Shown here in pieces: positions 34,169 through 44,609 of a DNA stretch of 64,000 nt. The notes under the pieces were generated by a model. That model was not told where the DNA came from. It saw only the letters and a program-made list of their open reading frames with translations, and ran no database searches. A program made the position numbers and the translations under genes. Each line of letters opens with the position of its first letter. Position 1 is the first letter of the stretch. Source of the DNA: Ensifer sp. LC163 (GTDB lineage: Bacteria > Pseudomonadota > Alphaproteobacteria > Rhizobiales > Rhizobiaceae); assembly GCF_001695855.1 (NCBI RefSeq), contig NZ_MBSS01000004.1, positions 62,001-126,000 on the forward strand, written 5' to 3'.

Positions 34169-35109
34169 GCGGCGGACGGGTCAAGGCGACGACACCGCCG
34201 AAACAACCGAGCCGCACGGGCATCGTCTTCTTTCTCGTCGCCTTTGCGTTGATTGTGATGGCTATCCTGGCAACCGTTCTGCTTGCCAACGGGCAGAGGA
34301 ACCTGAAGCAGTTGCTGAGGGCGCTCGATCTTCCGACTACGTTCCTCAAAGCCGGAAAGCCGCCGGAGCAGGCACCGGAGGTTCGCGTCAAGCGACAGCC
34401 GCCCCACGTCGCCCTGCCGGTCTGGACCTTCCAGGATCTGCAGACGCCGGAACAGCAGTTCCTGCGGGTGATCCGCAGCGATCCCCGCGCGCTCTGCGAT
34501 GAGCTGCGCGCGGCCGGCTTCCGCGAACTCGAATGGAAGTCGAGCGCCGGCGAACGTGGCCAATGGGAATGCTCCTCGCTGGTGTCCTTTCCGCGCCCAG
34601 GGGTCGACAAGACCTCGTCGATCTTCATTTTCATCAAAGGCAGCGGCGAGGAGGAGATCACCTCGTTTCGCGTCAAGCTCAACATCGAGCGCCCGGAAGA
34701 TGCGCAGGCGGTCACCACCAGCGCCGCGCGGGCCGCGTCGGTTTTCCTCGATCACGTCCGCTGGGCCGATGGCGGCAGCATTGCGCTCCAGATCCAGGCG
34801 CTGAAGGAATTCGACGTAAAGCGCTTCGGCAGCCGCGTGCAGTTCAAGCGCGAAACGGACGAGACGACGGCCCGCTACAATTTCCTCGCCAACCAGCCTG
34901 CACGCGCGCGCCCGAAGAGCATCGCAGAACTCTACTTCGACAGGGATAAATGGCTCGCCTACGGCCAGGTCGACACGCGCAACTTCGTCCTCGGACCGAC
35001 GGCTTGGAATGGGCCGGCGAAGATCCCCGAAGACCGCGATCCTGAAGCGGGCCCGGCATCGTCCGAGGGTGCCGGCCCGGCGAAAGCAGACACTGACGCA
35101 AAACCGTGA
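34165..35109 (+). CDS. Membrane-anchored protein of unknown function
   Basis: A 314-residue protein with one hydrophobic segment near residues 19-42 (IVFFLVAFALIVMAILATVL), a short basic N-terminus and a long soluble part, so probably anchored in the inner membrane with the C-terminal part outside. The soluble part contains Cys at CDELRAAGF and WECSSL, a mixed alpha/beta pattern and a proline/alanine-rich tail. I do not recognise the family with confidence (it may be the rhizobial DUF6030 group). The start overlaps the decayed LysR remnant by four bases, with no strong ribosome site. Confidence 0.7.
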   Translation: MSGGRVKATTPPKQPSRTGIVFFLVAFALIVMAILATVLLANGQRNLKQLLRALDLPTTFLKAGKPPEQAPEVRVKRQPPHVALPVWTFQDLQTPEQQFLRVIRSDPRALCDELRAAGFRELEWKSSAGERGQWECSSLVSFPRPGVDKTSSIFIFIKGSGEEEITSFRVKLNIERPEDAQAVTTSAARAASVFLDHVRWADGGSIALQIQALKEFDVKRFGSRVQFKRETDETTARYNFLANQPARARPKSIAELYFDRDKWLAYGQVDTRNFVLGPTAWNGPAKIPEDRDPEAGPASSEGAGPAKADTDAKP

Positions 35110-35111
35110 CC

Positions 35112-35212
35112 CTACAGCGCCGCGCGTCAAATATGACGCGCGGCGCTGTAGCACTATGAAACTGCTGCATAATTTGTTCCTTAAATCGGATCCGATTTAA
35201 GGAATTATGCAG
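35112..35212. repeat. Bipartite palindromic intergenic repeat, copy C
   Basis: Same element as at 6309 and 26434. In this copy the left module is shortened to a clean palindrome (CTACAGCGCCGCGCGTCA...GCGCGGCGCTGTAG). It fills the gap between the membrane-anchored protein and the lrp gene and begins three bases after the stop of the former. Confidence 0.87.
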
Positions 35213-35217
35213 TAGGT

Positions 35218-35649
35218 TCAGCGATCGATCCGGGTCGAGAGGATGATCGATGACAGCGTGCGGTCGACGCCATCGATCTCGCCGATGCGATCGATCAGCA
35301 GATCGAGTTCGCTGATCGAGGCGGCCGCGACGACGGCAATCAGATCGAAGCTGCCGCTGACCGAATGCAGGCTGCGGATCTCGCGGATGGCGGCAAGCTC
35401 CGGGGTCACGCGGCTGAGCGCCCTTGGCGCGATGGTGATGAGCACATGCGCCTTGACCAGACCCTTCTCGTAGCTCTCCGACAGCCGGACGCCATAGCCG
35501 GCGATCACCCCCTCGCGTTCCAGCCGCTCGATGCGCGCCTGCACCGTCGTTCGCGACAGGCCGAGCCTGCGGGCGATCGTTGCGGTCGGCATGCGGGCGT
35601 TTTCGCTCAGCACTGCGAGAAGCTCACGATCCTTGTCGGTAATCTGCAT
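35218..35649 (-). CDS. Lrp/AsnC-family regulator, divergent from saccharopine dehydrogenase
   Basis: A 143-residue protein from the ATG at 35647-35649 (MQITDKDRELLAVLSENARM); a TTG 21 bases upstream is an alternative. The helix-turn-helix (TIARRLGLSRTTVQARIERLE) is near residues 25-45, followed by the RAM domain with SVSGSFDLIAVV. Its divergent position next to a saccharopine dehydrogenase-family gene suggests a role in lysine metabolism, as with other Lrp-type regulators that respond to the amino acid made or used next door; this is inference. Confidence 0.87.
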   Translation of the reverse strand: MQITDKDRELLAVLSENARMPTATIARRLGLSRTTVQARIERLEREGVIAGYGVRLSESYEKGLVKAHVLITIAPRALSRVTPELAAIREIRSLHSVSGSFDLIAVVAAASISELDLLIDRIGEIDGVDRTLSSIILSTRIDR

Positions 35650-35775
35650 TTCGTCGGTCCATATGGGCAATCTGCCGAATATCTATAGGCGATTTAGTCA
35701 TATTAGCGCTTCAAATCAACAGCGTCCCGCCGGACAATGGGGCCTGAAACACATTTCATACCCTGGGGGAAAGTC

Positions 35776-36879
35776 ATGAAGGACATCGTCGTCATCGGAG
35801 CAGGCAAGATCGGCTCCACCATTGCTCGCATGCTCGCGCACACCGGCGATTACAGCGTCTGTGTTGCCGACCGCAGCGCCGAGCAGCTGGGCCAAATCGA
35901 GAAGCACGCCGCCATCACGACGGCGACCGTCGATATCGGCGACAAGAAGGCGCTCGTCGCCCTTCTCTCCGGCAAGTTCGCCGTTCTCAGCGCCGCACCA
36001 TTCCACCTGACGGTTGCCATTGCAGAAGCCGCCGCCGAAGCCGGCATCCACTACCTTGACCTGACCGAAGACGTCGAATCCACCCGCCAGGTCAAGGCGA
36101 TCGCTGCCAAGGCCAACACCGCCTTCATCCCGCAATGCGGTCTTGCACCGGGCTTCATCTCGATTGTCGCCAATGATCTCGCCAGCCGCTTCGAAACGCT
36201 CGAAAGCGTGCGCATGCGCGTTGGTGCACTGCCGCAGTACCCGTCGAACGCTCTCAACTACAACCTGACCTGGAGCACCGACGGCGTCATCAACGAGTAC
36301 ATCGAGCCCTGCGAAGCGATCGTCGAAGGCAGCCTGATCGAAGTGCCGGCGATGGAAGAGCGCGAGGAATTCTCGCTCGACGGCGTGACCTACGAAGCCT
36401 TCAACACCTCCGGCGGTCTCGGTACGCTCTGCGAATCGCTGAAGGGCAAGGTCCGTACCCTCAACTACAAGACGATCCGCTACCCCGGCCATGCCGCCAT
36501 CATGAAGGCGCTCTTGAACGACCTCGGCCTGCGTCACCGTCGCGAAGTCCTCAAGGACATCTTCGAAAACGCGCTGCCGACCACCACCCAGGACGTCGTC
36601 GTGATCTTCGTGACGGTTTCGGGCTTCCGCGAAGGTCGCCTGATCCAGGAAACCTACGCCAACAAGGTCTATAGCGGCGTTGTCGCCGGCCGCATGCAGA
36701 GCGGTATCCAGATCACCACCGCCGGCAGCATCTGCGCCGTGCTCGATCTGCTGGCCAATGGCAAGATCGCATCCAAGGGCTTCGTTCGCCAGGAAGACAT
36801 CGCTCTCGATACCTTCCTCGCAAACCGCTTCGGTCACTACTACGCCCAGAAGGGCGAGGCAGAGCGCGTCGCCGGCTGA
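35776..36879 (+). CDS. Saccharopine dehydrogenase-family protein
   Basis: A 367-residue protein with an N-terminal NAD-binding fold (IVVIGAGKIGSTIARML) and the saccharopine dehydrogenase C-terminal domain (CGLAPGFISIVANDLASRFE). The size and motif agree with LYS9-like saccharopine dehydrogenases, which split saccharopine to glutamate and aminoadipate semialdehyde in lysine degradation; carboxynorspermidine dehydrogenase is a related alternative. The ATG at 35776 follows GGGGGAAAG. No lysine-ketoglutarate reductase gene is beside it. It is controlled probably by the divergent Lrp protein. Confidence 0.82.
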   Translation: MKDIVVIGAGKIGSTIARMLAHTGDYSVCVADRSAEQLGQIEKHAAITTATVDIGDKKALVALLSGKFAVLSAAPFHLTVAIAEAAAEAGIHYLDLTEDVESTRQVKAIAAKANTAFIPQCGLAPGFISIVANDLASRFETLESVRMRVGALPQYPSNALNYNLTWSTDGVINEYIEPCEAIVEGSLIEVPAMEEREEFSLDGVTYEAFNTSGGLGTLCESLKGKVRTLNYKTIRYPGHAAIMKALLNDLGLRHRREVLKDIFENALPTTTQDVVVIFVTVSGFREGRLIQETYANKVYSGVVAGRMQSGIQITTAGSICAVLDLLANGKIASKGFVRQEDIALDTFLANRFGHYYAQKGEAERVAG

Positions 36880-36907
36880 GACCACTCGGTTCGATTGCGC
36901 TGACTTT

Positions 36908-36937
36908 AATGCCCGGGTTCCGCCCGGGCATTTTTTA
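36908..36937 (+). terminator. Terminator of the saccharopine dehydrogenase gene
   Basis: ATGCCCGGG and CCCGGGCAT form a 9-bp stem with a TTCCG loop, followed by TTTTTT, 29 bases past the stop. Confidence 0.87.
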
Positions 36938-37028
36938 TGCGGTGGGCGTCATGGTGACGATCGGGCCCTCGGTGGCGCGTCGGCCATGATGTAGCCACGC
37001 CATAACGCTCCGACCGCCGCGGTGGGCT

Positions 37029-38456
37029 TTACGTCCGGCCGAATTCATCCTCGATGCGGATGATGTCGTCCTCGCCGAGGTAGGAGCCGGTTTGAACTTC
37101 GATCAGCTCCAGCGGGATCTTGCCGGGATTGTGCAGCCGGTGAACGGTTCCTTGCGGGATGTAGACCGACTCGTTTTCGTGCAGCAGCCGCGTTTCGCCG
37201 GCCATGGTGATCTCGGCCGTGCCACGCACGACGATCCAGTGCTCGGCGCGGTGGTGATGCTTCTGCAGCGAGATCTTCTTGCCGGGGCTAACCTTCAGCC
37301 GCTTGACTTCGTAACGCTCGCCGCTGGAGACCGAGGACACCGCTCCCCAGGGCCTGTAGGACGTCGGGTGCTCCTGCGTAAGCCCGGAGGTTACCTGCGA
37401 GCGTGCGAGCACCTTGACGATGTTTCCGACGCTCTGGCTGTCTTCCAGCCGCCCGACATAAACGGCATCCTCGCTGGCAATCACGGCGATATCCTCAAGC
37501 CCCTGGACGGCGAGGTGAATATCACGGGAGAGCACCAGCGAATTGCGTGTGTTCGACACCGTCGCCCGGTCGGTCACGACATTGCCGTCACCGTCCTTGC
37601 GGCCGGTCTTCCAAACCGCATCCCAACTGCCCAAGTCCGACCAGGCGAATGAGGATGGAACGACGGCTGCCCGGGCCGTCTTCTCGAAGACCGCATAGTC
37701 GACCGAAATATCCGGGGCCTTGGAGAAGGCTTTTGCCTCCAGCCGGCTGAAATCAAGATCTTTGCTGGCGCCCTCGACGGCCGCCTCGGTCGCGGCATAG
37801 ACCTCAGGCGCATGGAGCTGCATCTCATCGAGGAACACTTTAACGGGCAGCATGAACATGCCGGAGTTCCAGAGATAACGCTCCGTGGCCAGCATTGCTT
37901 CCGCCTTGGCCCGATCCGGCTTCTCGACGAAACGGGCAACCTTGTTGGCGCCCGCCGGCAACGGCTCGCCAAGCTCGATATAGCCATAGCCGGTCGCCGG
38001 CTCCGTCGGCGTGATGCCGAAGGTCACCAGCTCGCCCGCTTCGGCGGCCTGCTGCGCACGCAGCATGCAATCGATGTAGACCGCTCCGGCATCGATCTCG
38101 TGATCGGAGGCGAGCACCTGCATGATCGCCGCTTCGCCGTATCGGGCGAGCACGACGAAGGCCGCGGCGGCCAATGCAGGCGCCGTGTTGCGGGCGACCG
38201 GCTCAAGCAGGATGTCGCTTAGCGGAGCATCGACGGCCCGCGCCTGTTCGGCAACGATGAAGCGGAAATCGCTGTTGGTGACGATGATCGCCGGCTCGTA
38301 GAGGCGCTCATCCCGCACCCGTTCGAGCGTCTGCTGGAACAGCGACCGGTCCGACAGGATCTGCAGGAACTGTTTCGGCGCACCCGAGCGCGACAGCGGC
38401 CACAGGCGTGTACCTTTTCCACCCGCCATGATCACGGGAACGATCTTAGACGTCAT
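37029..38456 (-). CDS. manC: Bifunctional mannose-1-phosphate guanylyltransferase / mannose-6-phosphate isomerase
   Basis: A 475-residue type II enzyme producing GDP-mannose for surface polysaccharides. The N-terminal nucleotidyltransferase domain has GGKGTRLWPLSRSGAPKQFL at residues 12-31 and FVEKPD near 177; the C-terminal cupin domain (from about residue 350) carries the isomerase motif QKHHHRAEHWIVVRGTA. Both are complete. It stands alone, not in a polysaccharide cluster, and converges on the saccharopine dehydrogenase gene. Equivalent genes are also named noeJ, cpsB or xanB. Confidence 0.92.
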   Translation of the reverse strand: MTSKIVPVIMAGGKGTRLWPLSRSGAPKQFLQILSDRSLFQQTLERVRDERLYEPAIIVTNSDFRFIVAEQARAVDAPLSDILLEPVARNTAPALAAAAFVVLARYGEAAIMQVLASDHEIDAGAVYIDCMLRAQQAAEAGELVTFGITPTEPATGYGYIELGEPLPAGANKVARFVEKPDRAKAEAMLATERYLWNSGMFMLPVKVFLDEMQLHAPEVYAATEAAVEGASKDLDFSRLEAKAFSKAPDISVDYAVFEKTARAAVVPSSFAWSDLGSWDAVWKTGRKDGDGNVVTDRATVSNTRNSLVLSRDIHLAVQGLEDIAVIASEDAVYVGRLEDSQSVGNIVKVLARSQVTSGLTQEHPTSYRPWGAVSSVSSGERYEVKRLKVSPGKKISLQKHHHRAEHWIVVRGTAEITMAGETRLLHENESVYIPQGTVHRLHNPGKIPLELIEVQTGSYLGEDDIIRIEDEFGRT

Positions 38457-38558
38457 AGCAAGCCTCTGCGCGCATCGAACGATAGTCCCTCAATACAGGA
38501 CGGATGCTAAAGAATGCCTGAAACAGTCGGCGCGCTCAAACGGCCTTCGAAGGTTCGA

Positions 38559-38616
38559 GCGCAACGCGTCAGATCTGACGCACGAACGACGCTGCAGCGT
38601 TTGAAGCCTGGGCATC
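38559..38616. repeat. Diverged half copy of the bipartite repeat
   Basis: GCGTCAGATCTGACGC followed by GACGCTGCAGCGTTTGAA matches the left module of the repeat at 26434, with substitutions; the right palindromic module is missing. The 38457-38744 gap otherwise holds only this and the atp terminator. Confidence 0.6.
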
Positions 38617-38684
38617 GTTTTCCCCGTGGGGAGGTGCCGGTGAACCTGGCGATGCCGCCCCTATCGCAGGCGCCCGCAGCCGAC

Positions 38685-38715
38685 AAAAAAACCCCGCTCG
38701 AAGGCGGGGCTTTTT
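38685..38715 (-). terminator. Rho-independent terminator of the atpHAGDC operon
   Basis: Read on the minus strand, GCCCCGC and GCGGGGT pair around a short TTCGA loop and are followed by a run of T. It lies about 30 bases beyond the atpC stop. Confidence 0.88.
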
Positions 38716-38744
38716 CATTGGTTCTTCCCGTCGGGATGTCCCTT

Positions 38745-39149
38745 TCAGGCCGGGATCACGATTTCCCCGAGCTTCGTCAGTTCGGCGATGAACTGTTCGA
38801 CGCGCGTCTTCTTCTCGTCGCCGGCGCCTTCCAGTTCGGCACGAACCGCCTCGATGCGCTTTTCAAGCGCAGTGCGGTCGAGTTCGTCGACATGCACGGC
38901 GGATTCGGCAAGCAAGGTGCAGCCGGTCGGCAGGATGTCGGCAAAGCCGCCGAAGACGGCGAACCGCTCGGCCTTGCCGTCAGCCGTCTTCACGGTGACG
39001 ACGCCGGGCTTGACCGTCGTCATTGTCGGGGCATGATTGGCCATCACGGTCATCTCGCCCTCGGTCGCCGGGATGACGACTTCCGTCACCTTCTCGGAGA
39101 GGAGCAGGCGCTCGGGGGAAACAAGCTCAAAATTGAAACTGTCGGCCAT
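38745..39149 (-). CDS. atpC: ATP synthase F1 epsilon subunit
   Basis: A 134-residue epsilon subunit, with the beta-sandwich domain (FNFELVSPERLLLSE, GEMTVMANHAPTMTTVKPGV) and the C-terminal helical domain that can inhibit ATP hydrolysis. The start chosen is the ATG at 39147-39149 (MADSFNF), nine bases after a GAGAAG site; another ATG six bases upstream is too close to that site. Last gene of the atpHAGDC operon. Confidence 0.94.
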   Translation of the reverse strand: MADSFNFELVSPERLLLSEKVTEVVIPATEGEMTVMANHAPTMTTVKPGVVTVKTADGKAERFAVFGGFADILPTGCTLLAESAVHVDELDRTALEKRIEAVRAELEGAGDEKKTRVEQFIAELTKLGEIVIPA

Positions 39150-39274
39150 GACCATTCACTTCTCGTGGGCGCGCCACCTGAGGTGGCAGGCTGTGCATGT
39201 CTTCCCTGCTCCGCCAGGGGCGGAACGCAGGATGAAAGCCTCGGCGCATCTCTGCGCCGAGGCTTACGATGCTA

Positions 39275-40813
<1,539 letters not shown>

Positions 40814-41695
40814 TTAGAGCGCTTCCGCGCCCGAGATGATTTCAATGAGTTCCTTGGTGATCTGAGCCTGGCGCTGACGGTTGTAGTTCAACGTCAGCTT
40901 GTTGATCATCTCACCAGCATTGCGCGTCGCATTGTCCATCGCGCTCATCTTTGCGCCCATTTCGCCGGCGACATTCTCGAGCAGGGCCCGGAAGATCTGC
41001 ACCGAAATGTTGCGCGGAATGAGGTCGCTCAGGATCGCACCCGCGTCCGGCTCATATTCGTAGACGGCCGAAGCATCCGATGCTTCCACTGCGACCGGGC
41101 CGGCCGAAGCGGGGATCAGCTGCTGTGCCGTCGGAATCTGGGCGATAACGGACTTGAACTCAGAATAGAACAGCGTGCAGGCATCGAACTCGCCCTTTTC
41201 GAAGAGCGCGATGACCTTGTGGCCAATCTGGTCGGCGTTTTCAAAGCCGATCTTCTTGACCTCACGCAGGTCGACACGATCGATGATCAGCGACGCGTAT
41301 TCGCGACGCAGAATATCGAAGCCCTTCTTGCCGACGCAGATGATCTTCACCGTCTTGCCGGCGGCAAGCAGCTTGCGAACGTGGTCGCGAGCGTGGCGGG
41401 CGATCTGCGAGTTGAAGCCGCCGCAAAGACCGCGTTCGGCCGTGCAGACGACCAGAAGATGCGTGTCGTCCTTGCCGGTGCCCGTCATCAGCTGCGGCGC
41501 ACCGTCGTCCGCGCCAACCGCCTGGGCGATGTTGGCGAGAACGGCAGCCATGCGCTGCGAGTAAGGCCGGGCGGCCTCGGCCGCCTCCTGCGCACGCCGA
41601 AGCTTCGCCGCGGCGACCATTTTCATCGCCTTGGTGATCTTCTGCGTCGCCTTGACGGAGGCGATCCGGTTCTTCAGATCCTTAAGTGAAGGCAT
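40814..41695 (-). CDS. atpG: ATP synthase F1 gamma subunit
   Basis: A 293-residue central-stalk subunit. The N-terminal helix ([20 protein letters not shown]), the [15 protein letters not shown] segment and the C-terminal helix ([20 protein letters not shown]) are typical and complete. It lies between atpA and atpD in the usual order. Confidence 0.97.
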   Translation of the reverse strand: MPSLKDLKNRIASVKATQKITKAMKMVAAAKLRRAQEAAEAARPYSQRMAAVLANIAQAVGADDGAPQLMTGTGKDDTHLLVVCTAERGLCGGFNSQIARHARDHVRKLLAAGKTVKIICVGKKGFDILRREYASLIIDRVDLREVKKIGFENADQIGHKVIALFEKGEFDACTLFYSEFKSVIAQIPTAQQLIPASAGPVAVEASDASAVYEYEPDAGAILSDLIPRNISVQIFRALLENVAGEMGAKMSAMDNATRNAGEMINKLTLNYNRQRQAQITKELIEIISGAEAL

Positions 41696-41722
41696 CCGTT
41701 ATCCGTCCTAAATGAAATCCGC

Positions 41723-43252
41723 TCAGGCGAAAGACTTGGCGAAGCTGTCGATTGCAGCCTTCAGCTTGCCCTTGACGTCGTCGGAGATCGCCTTGTCCTT
41801 GCGGATGGTTTCCAGGATGTCCTTGCCTTCCGAACGCATGTACGAAAGCAGGCCCTGCTCGAACTTGCCGACCTGGTTGACCGGCAGCTTGTCGAGGTAA
41901 CCGTTGACGCCTGCGAAGATGACAGCGACCTGCTCTTCCGTCTTCAGCGGCGAGAACTGCGGCTGCTTCAGGAGTTCGGTCAGGCGTGCACCGCGGTTCA
42001 ACAGACGCTGCGTAGCGGCATCGAGGTCCGAACCGAACTGCGCAAAGGCCGCCATTTCGCGGTACTGAGCGAGTTCGCCCTTGATCGAGCCGGCAACCTG
42101 CTTCATCGCCTTGATCTGCGCGGCGGAACCGACGCGCGAAACCGACAGACCGACGTTAACGGCCGGGCGGATGCCCTGGTAGAACAGGTCGGTTTCAAGG
42201 AAGATCTGGCCGTCGGTGATCGAGATCACGTTGGTCGGAATGAACGCGGAAACGTCGTTGCCCTGCGTTTCGATGACCGGCAGAGCCGTCAGCGAACCGC
42301 CACCGTTCTCGTCCGAGAGCTTTGCAGCGCGCTCGAGCAGGCGGGAGTGCAGGTAGAAAACGTCGCCCGGGTAAGCTTCGCGGCCCGGCGGGCGGCGCAG
42401 CAGGAGCGACATCTGACGGTAGGAAACGGCCTGCTTGGACAGGTCGTCGTAGCCGATCAGGGCATGCTTGCCGTTGTCGCGGAAGTATTCGCCCATCGCG
42501 CAACCCGCGAACGGAGCGAGGTACTGCATCGGAGCCGGGTCGGATGCGGTCGCCGCAACGATGATCGAGTACTGAAGAGCGCCACGCTCTTCCAGAACCT
42601 TCACGAACTGGGCAACCGTCGAACGCTTCTGGCCGATTGCGACGTAGACGCAATACAGCTTGTCGCCTTCCGGACCATTGTCGTGAATGGCCTTCTGGTT
42701 GAGGATCGTGTCGAGGATGATCGCGGTCTTGCCGGTCTGGCGGTCGCCGATGACGAGCTCGCGCTGGCCACGGCCAACCGGGATGAGGGCGTCGATGGCC
42801 TTGAGGCCGGTCGACATCGGCTCATGCACCGACTTGCGCGGAATGATGCCGGGAGCCTTGACGTCAACGCGCGAGCGCTGCTTGGCGTTGATCGGGCCCT
42901 TGCCGTCGATCGGGTTGCCGAGCGCGTCGACGACGCGGCCGAGCAGTTCCGGACCAACCGGAACGTCCACGATGGCGCCGGTCCGCTTAACGGTGTCGCC
43001 TTCCTTGATGTCACGGTCCGAACCGAAAATAACGACACCGACGTTGTCGGCTTCGAGGTTCAGCGCCATGCCGCGAATTCCACCCGGGAATTCGACCATC
43101 TCGCCTGCCTGAACATTGTCGAGGCCGTAGACGCGGGCGATACCGTCACCGACGGAAAGCACCTGGCCGACTTCGGAGACTTCTGCTTCCTGGCCGAAAT
43201 TTTTGATCTGATCTTTAAGAATTGCGGAAATTTCCGCGGCGCGGATATCCAT
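41723..43252 (-). CDS. atpA: ATP synthase F1 alpha subunit
   Basis: A 509-residue alpha subunit. The nucleotide-binding motif [30 protein letters not shown] and the [13 protein letters not shown] segment containing the arginine finger are present. Its ATG overlaps the atpH stop codon by one base (TGATG), so translation is coupled. Confidence 0.97.
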   Translation of the reverse strand: MDIRAAEISAILKDQIKNFGQEAEVSEVGQVLSVGDGIARVYGLDNVQAGEMVEFPGGIRGMALNLEADNVGVVIFGSDRDIKEGDTVKRTGAIVDVPVGPELLGRVVDALGNPIDGKGPINAKQRSRVDVKAPGIIPRKSVHEPMSTGLKAIDALIPVGRGQRELVIGDRQTGKTAIILDTILNQKAIHDNGPEGDKLYCVYVAIGQKRSTVAQFVKVLEERGALQYSIIVAATASDPAPMQYLAPFAGCAMGEYFRDNGKHALIGYDDLSKQAVSYRQMSLLLRRPPGREAYPGDVFYLHSRLLERAAKLSDENGGGSLTALPVIETQGNDVSAFIPTNVISITDGQIFLETDLFYQGIRPAVNVGLSVSRVGSAAQIKAMKQVAGSIKGELAQYREMAAFAQFGSDLDAATQRLLNRGARLTELLKQPQFSPLKTEEQVAVIFAGVNGYLDKLPVNQVGKFEQGLLSYMRSEGKDILETIRKDKAISDDVKGKLKAAIDSFAKSFA

Positions 43253-43818
43253 CAGCCGACCTCTTTCAGTGCAAGCTTAAGGGTAGAGAGTTTGGTGCGA
43301 AGGGAAGTGTCAATCTGGCGAGACCCGACCTTGACGATCAGACCTCCAAGAATAGACGGGTCGACGGTGACGTTGACCGCCACGTCTTTGCCGGTGACGC
43401 CCTTGAGCGTCGCCTTCAATTCAGTTTCCTGCGCTGCGGTGAGCGCATGGGCCGACGTTACGTCGGCGGAGATTTCACCCCGGTGGCGCGCGGCGATCAG
43501 GCGAAACGCCTTGATCATGCCCGGCAGCGCAAAGAGGCGGCGATTGCGCGCAACAACCTTGAGGAAGTTACCGACGATACCAGAGATACCGGCCTTGGCG
43601 ACGATCGCCGAAATGGCCTTGAACTGGTCGTCGGCAGAAAAGACGGGGCTTACGATCAGCCGCTTCAGGTCGTCGCTGCCGTCGATCAGGGCCTGGACGC
43701 GGGTAAGATCCGCACCGACCGCCTCGACGGAACCCGCTTCAAGAGCGAGGTCAAAAAGCGAGGACGCATACCTTTCTGCAACACCGGAAATAAGCTGGGA
43801 TGTGTCTGCCACGGGCAC
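43252..43818 (-). CDS. atpH: ATP synthase F1 delta subunit
   Basis: A 188-residue peripheral-stalk subunit (OSCP homologue). [20 protein letters not shown] near the N-terminus and the C-terminal strand [20 protein letters not shown] define the family. There is no ATG: translation starts at a GTG at 43818 or at a second GTG six bases in; the ribosome site GAGAAG lies three and nine bases ahead respectively, so the second is as likely. First gene of the operon; the 257 bases upstream must hold the operon promoter, but I see no clear consensus. Confidence 0.94.
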   Translation of the reverse strand: MPVADTSQLISGVAERYASSLFDLALEAGSVEAVGADLTRVQALIDGSDDLKRLIVSPVFSADDQFKAISAIVAKAGISGIVGNFLKVVARNRRLFALPGMIKAFRLIAARHRGEISADVTSAHALTAAQETELKATLKGVTGKDVAVNVTVDPSILGGLIVKVGSRQIDTSLRTKLSTLKLALKEVG

Positions 43819-44075
43819 AAGCTTCTCTCAATTTCATCCAAGAACGGTGGTGGCGGCGAGCCGTCAATTTAACGTCTTGAATTTGCTGCAATAATTTGCA
43901 GGATATCGAGGCCTGGCGACCCACTTCCCCCGCAATTCGCGGTTCGTCTAGCATAGGATGTTTGGACTCGCAACACGCGAACGGCAGGAATGCGGCATAA
44001 GTCGACCCGGATTGGCCGAATTTTGCCGTAAATTGGTTTCTGAGGATGTGAATCGCGAAAACGCGCGGGCGGCGA

Positions 44076-44462
44076 TCAGATCATTCCGAAGACATAGGCG
44101 AGCGGAAGAATGGCAAGTGCTGCCTGCACCAGCAGCGCAACCCAGTTGTAGAGCGTGGCGCCGTTGTCGCTCGTCATCGACAGGATGCGACCGAAGGCGG
44201 CGAGCGCAAAAGCGGCCCCGACGGCAAGATAGACCATCGGCTGTGCCAGGAGGATGGCGGCGAGGCCAAGGCCGGCATGCATGCCGCCCATGGTCGAGCG
44301 CGCCTCGGCCAGACCGCCACGGCGACCTTCGGCAACGCCGATGCCGGCGGCGCGAAAGGTAAGCCGCGGCGCAAACAGCATGACGACACCGATCAGCGCC
44401 GCTACCGCCGCCGCACAGAAGGCGAGGAACTCGCCGGTTTCCGTCGGAATGTAGAACTCCAT
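44076..44462 (-). CDS. Four-helix membrane protein, DUF4345-like
   Basis: A 128-residue hydrophobic protein with four predicted transmembrane segments (FLAFCAAAVAALIGVVMLFA, HAGLGLAAILLAQPMVYLAV, FALAAFGRILSM, VALLVQAALAILPLAYVFGM). The conserved FAPRLTFRAAGI and GGMHAGLGL pieces resemble the DUF4345 family of small rhizobial membrane proteins; the family name is from memory. No function is known. It sits between atpH and priA on the minus strand. Confidence 0.7.
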   Translation of the reverse strand: MEFYIPTETGEFLAFCAAAVAALIGVVMLFAPRLTFRAAGIGVAEGRRGGLAEARSTMGGMHAGLGLAAILLAQPMVYLAVGAAFALAAFGRILSMTSDNGATLYNWVALLVQAALAILPLAYVFGMI

Positions 44463-44609
44463 GCCCGTTCCCGCAGATGAGCGCCGATCTCGATCACATC
44501 GCCTTTAGGCCATGCCTGGGTGCGACGCGTTGCTGACCTCTAGCGCATGTCGCAGCGGTTGTGAATCGCCCAAGGCCCGATCACGGCCGCGATCACAAGA
44601 AACTTGCGA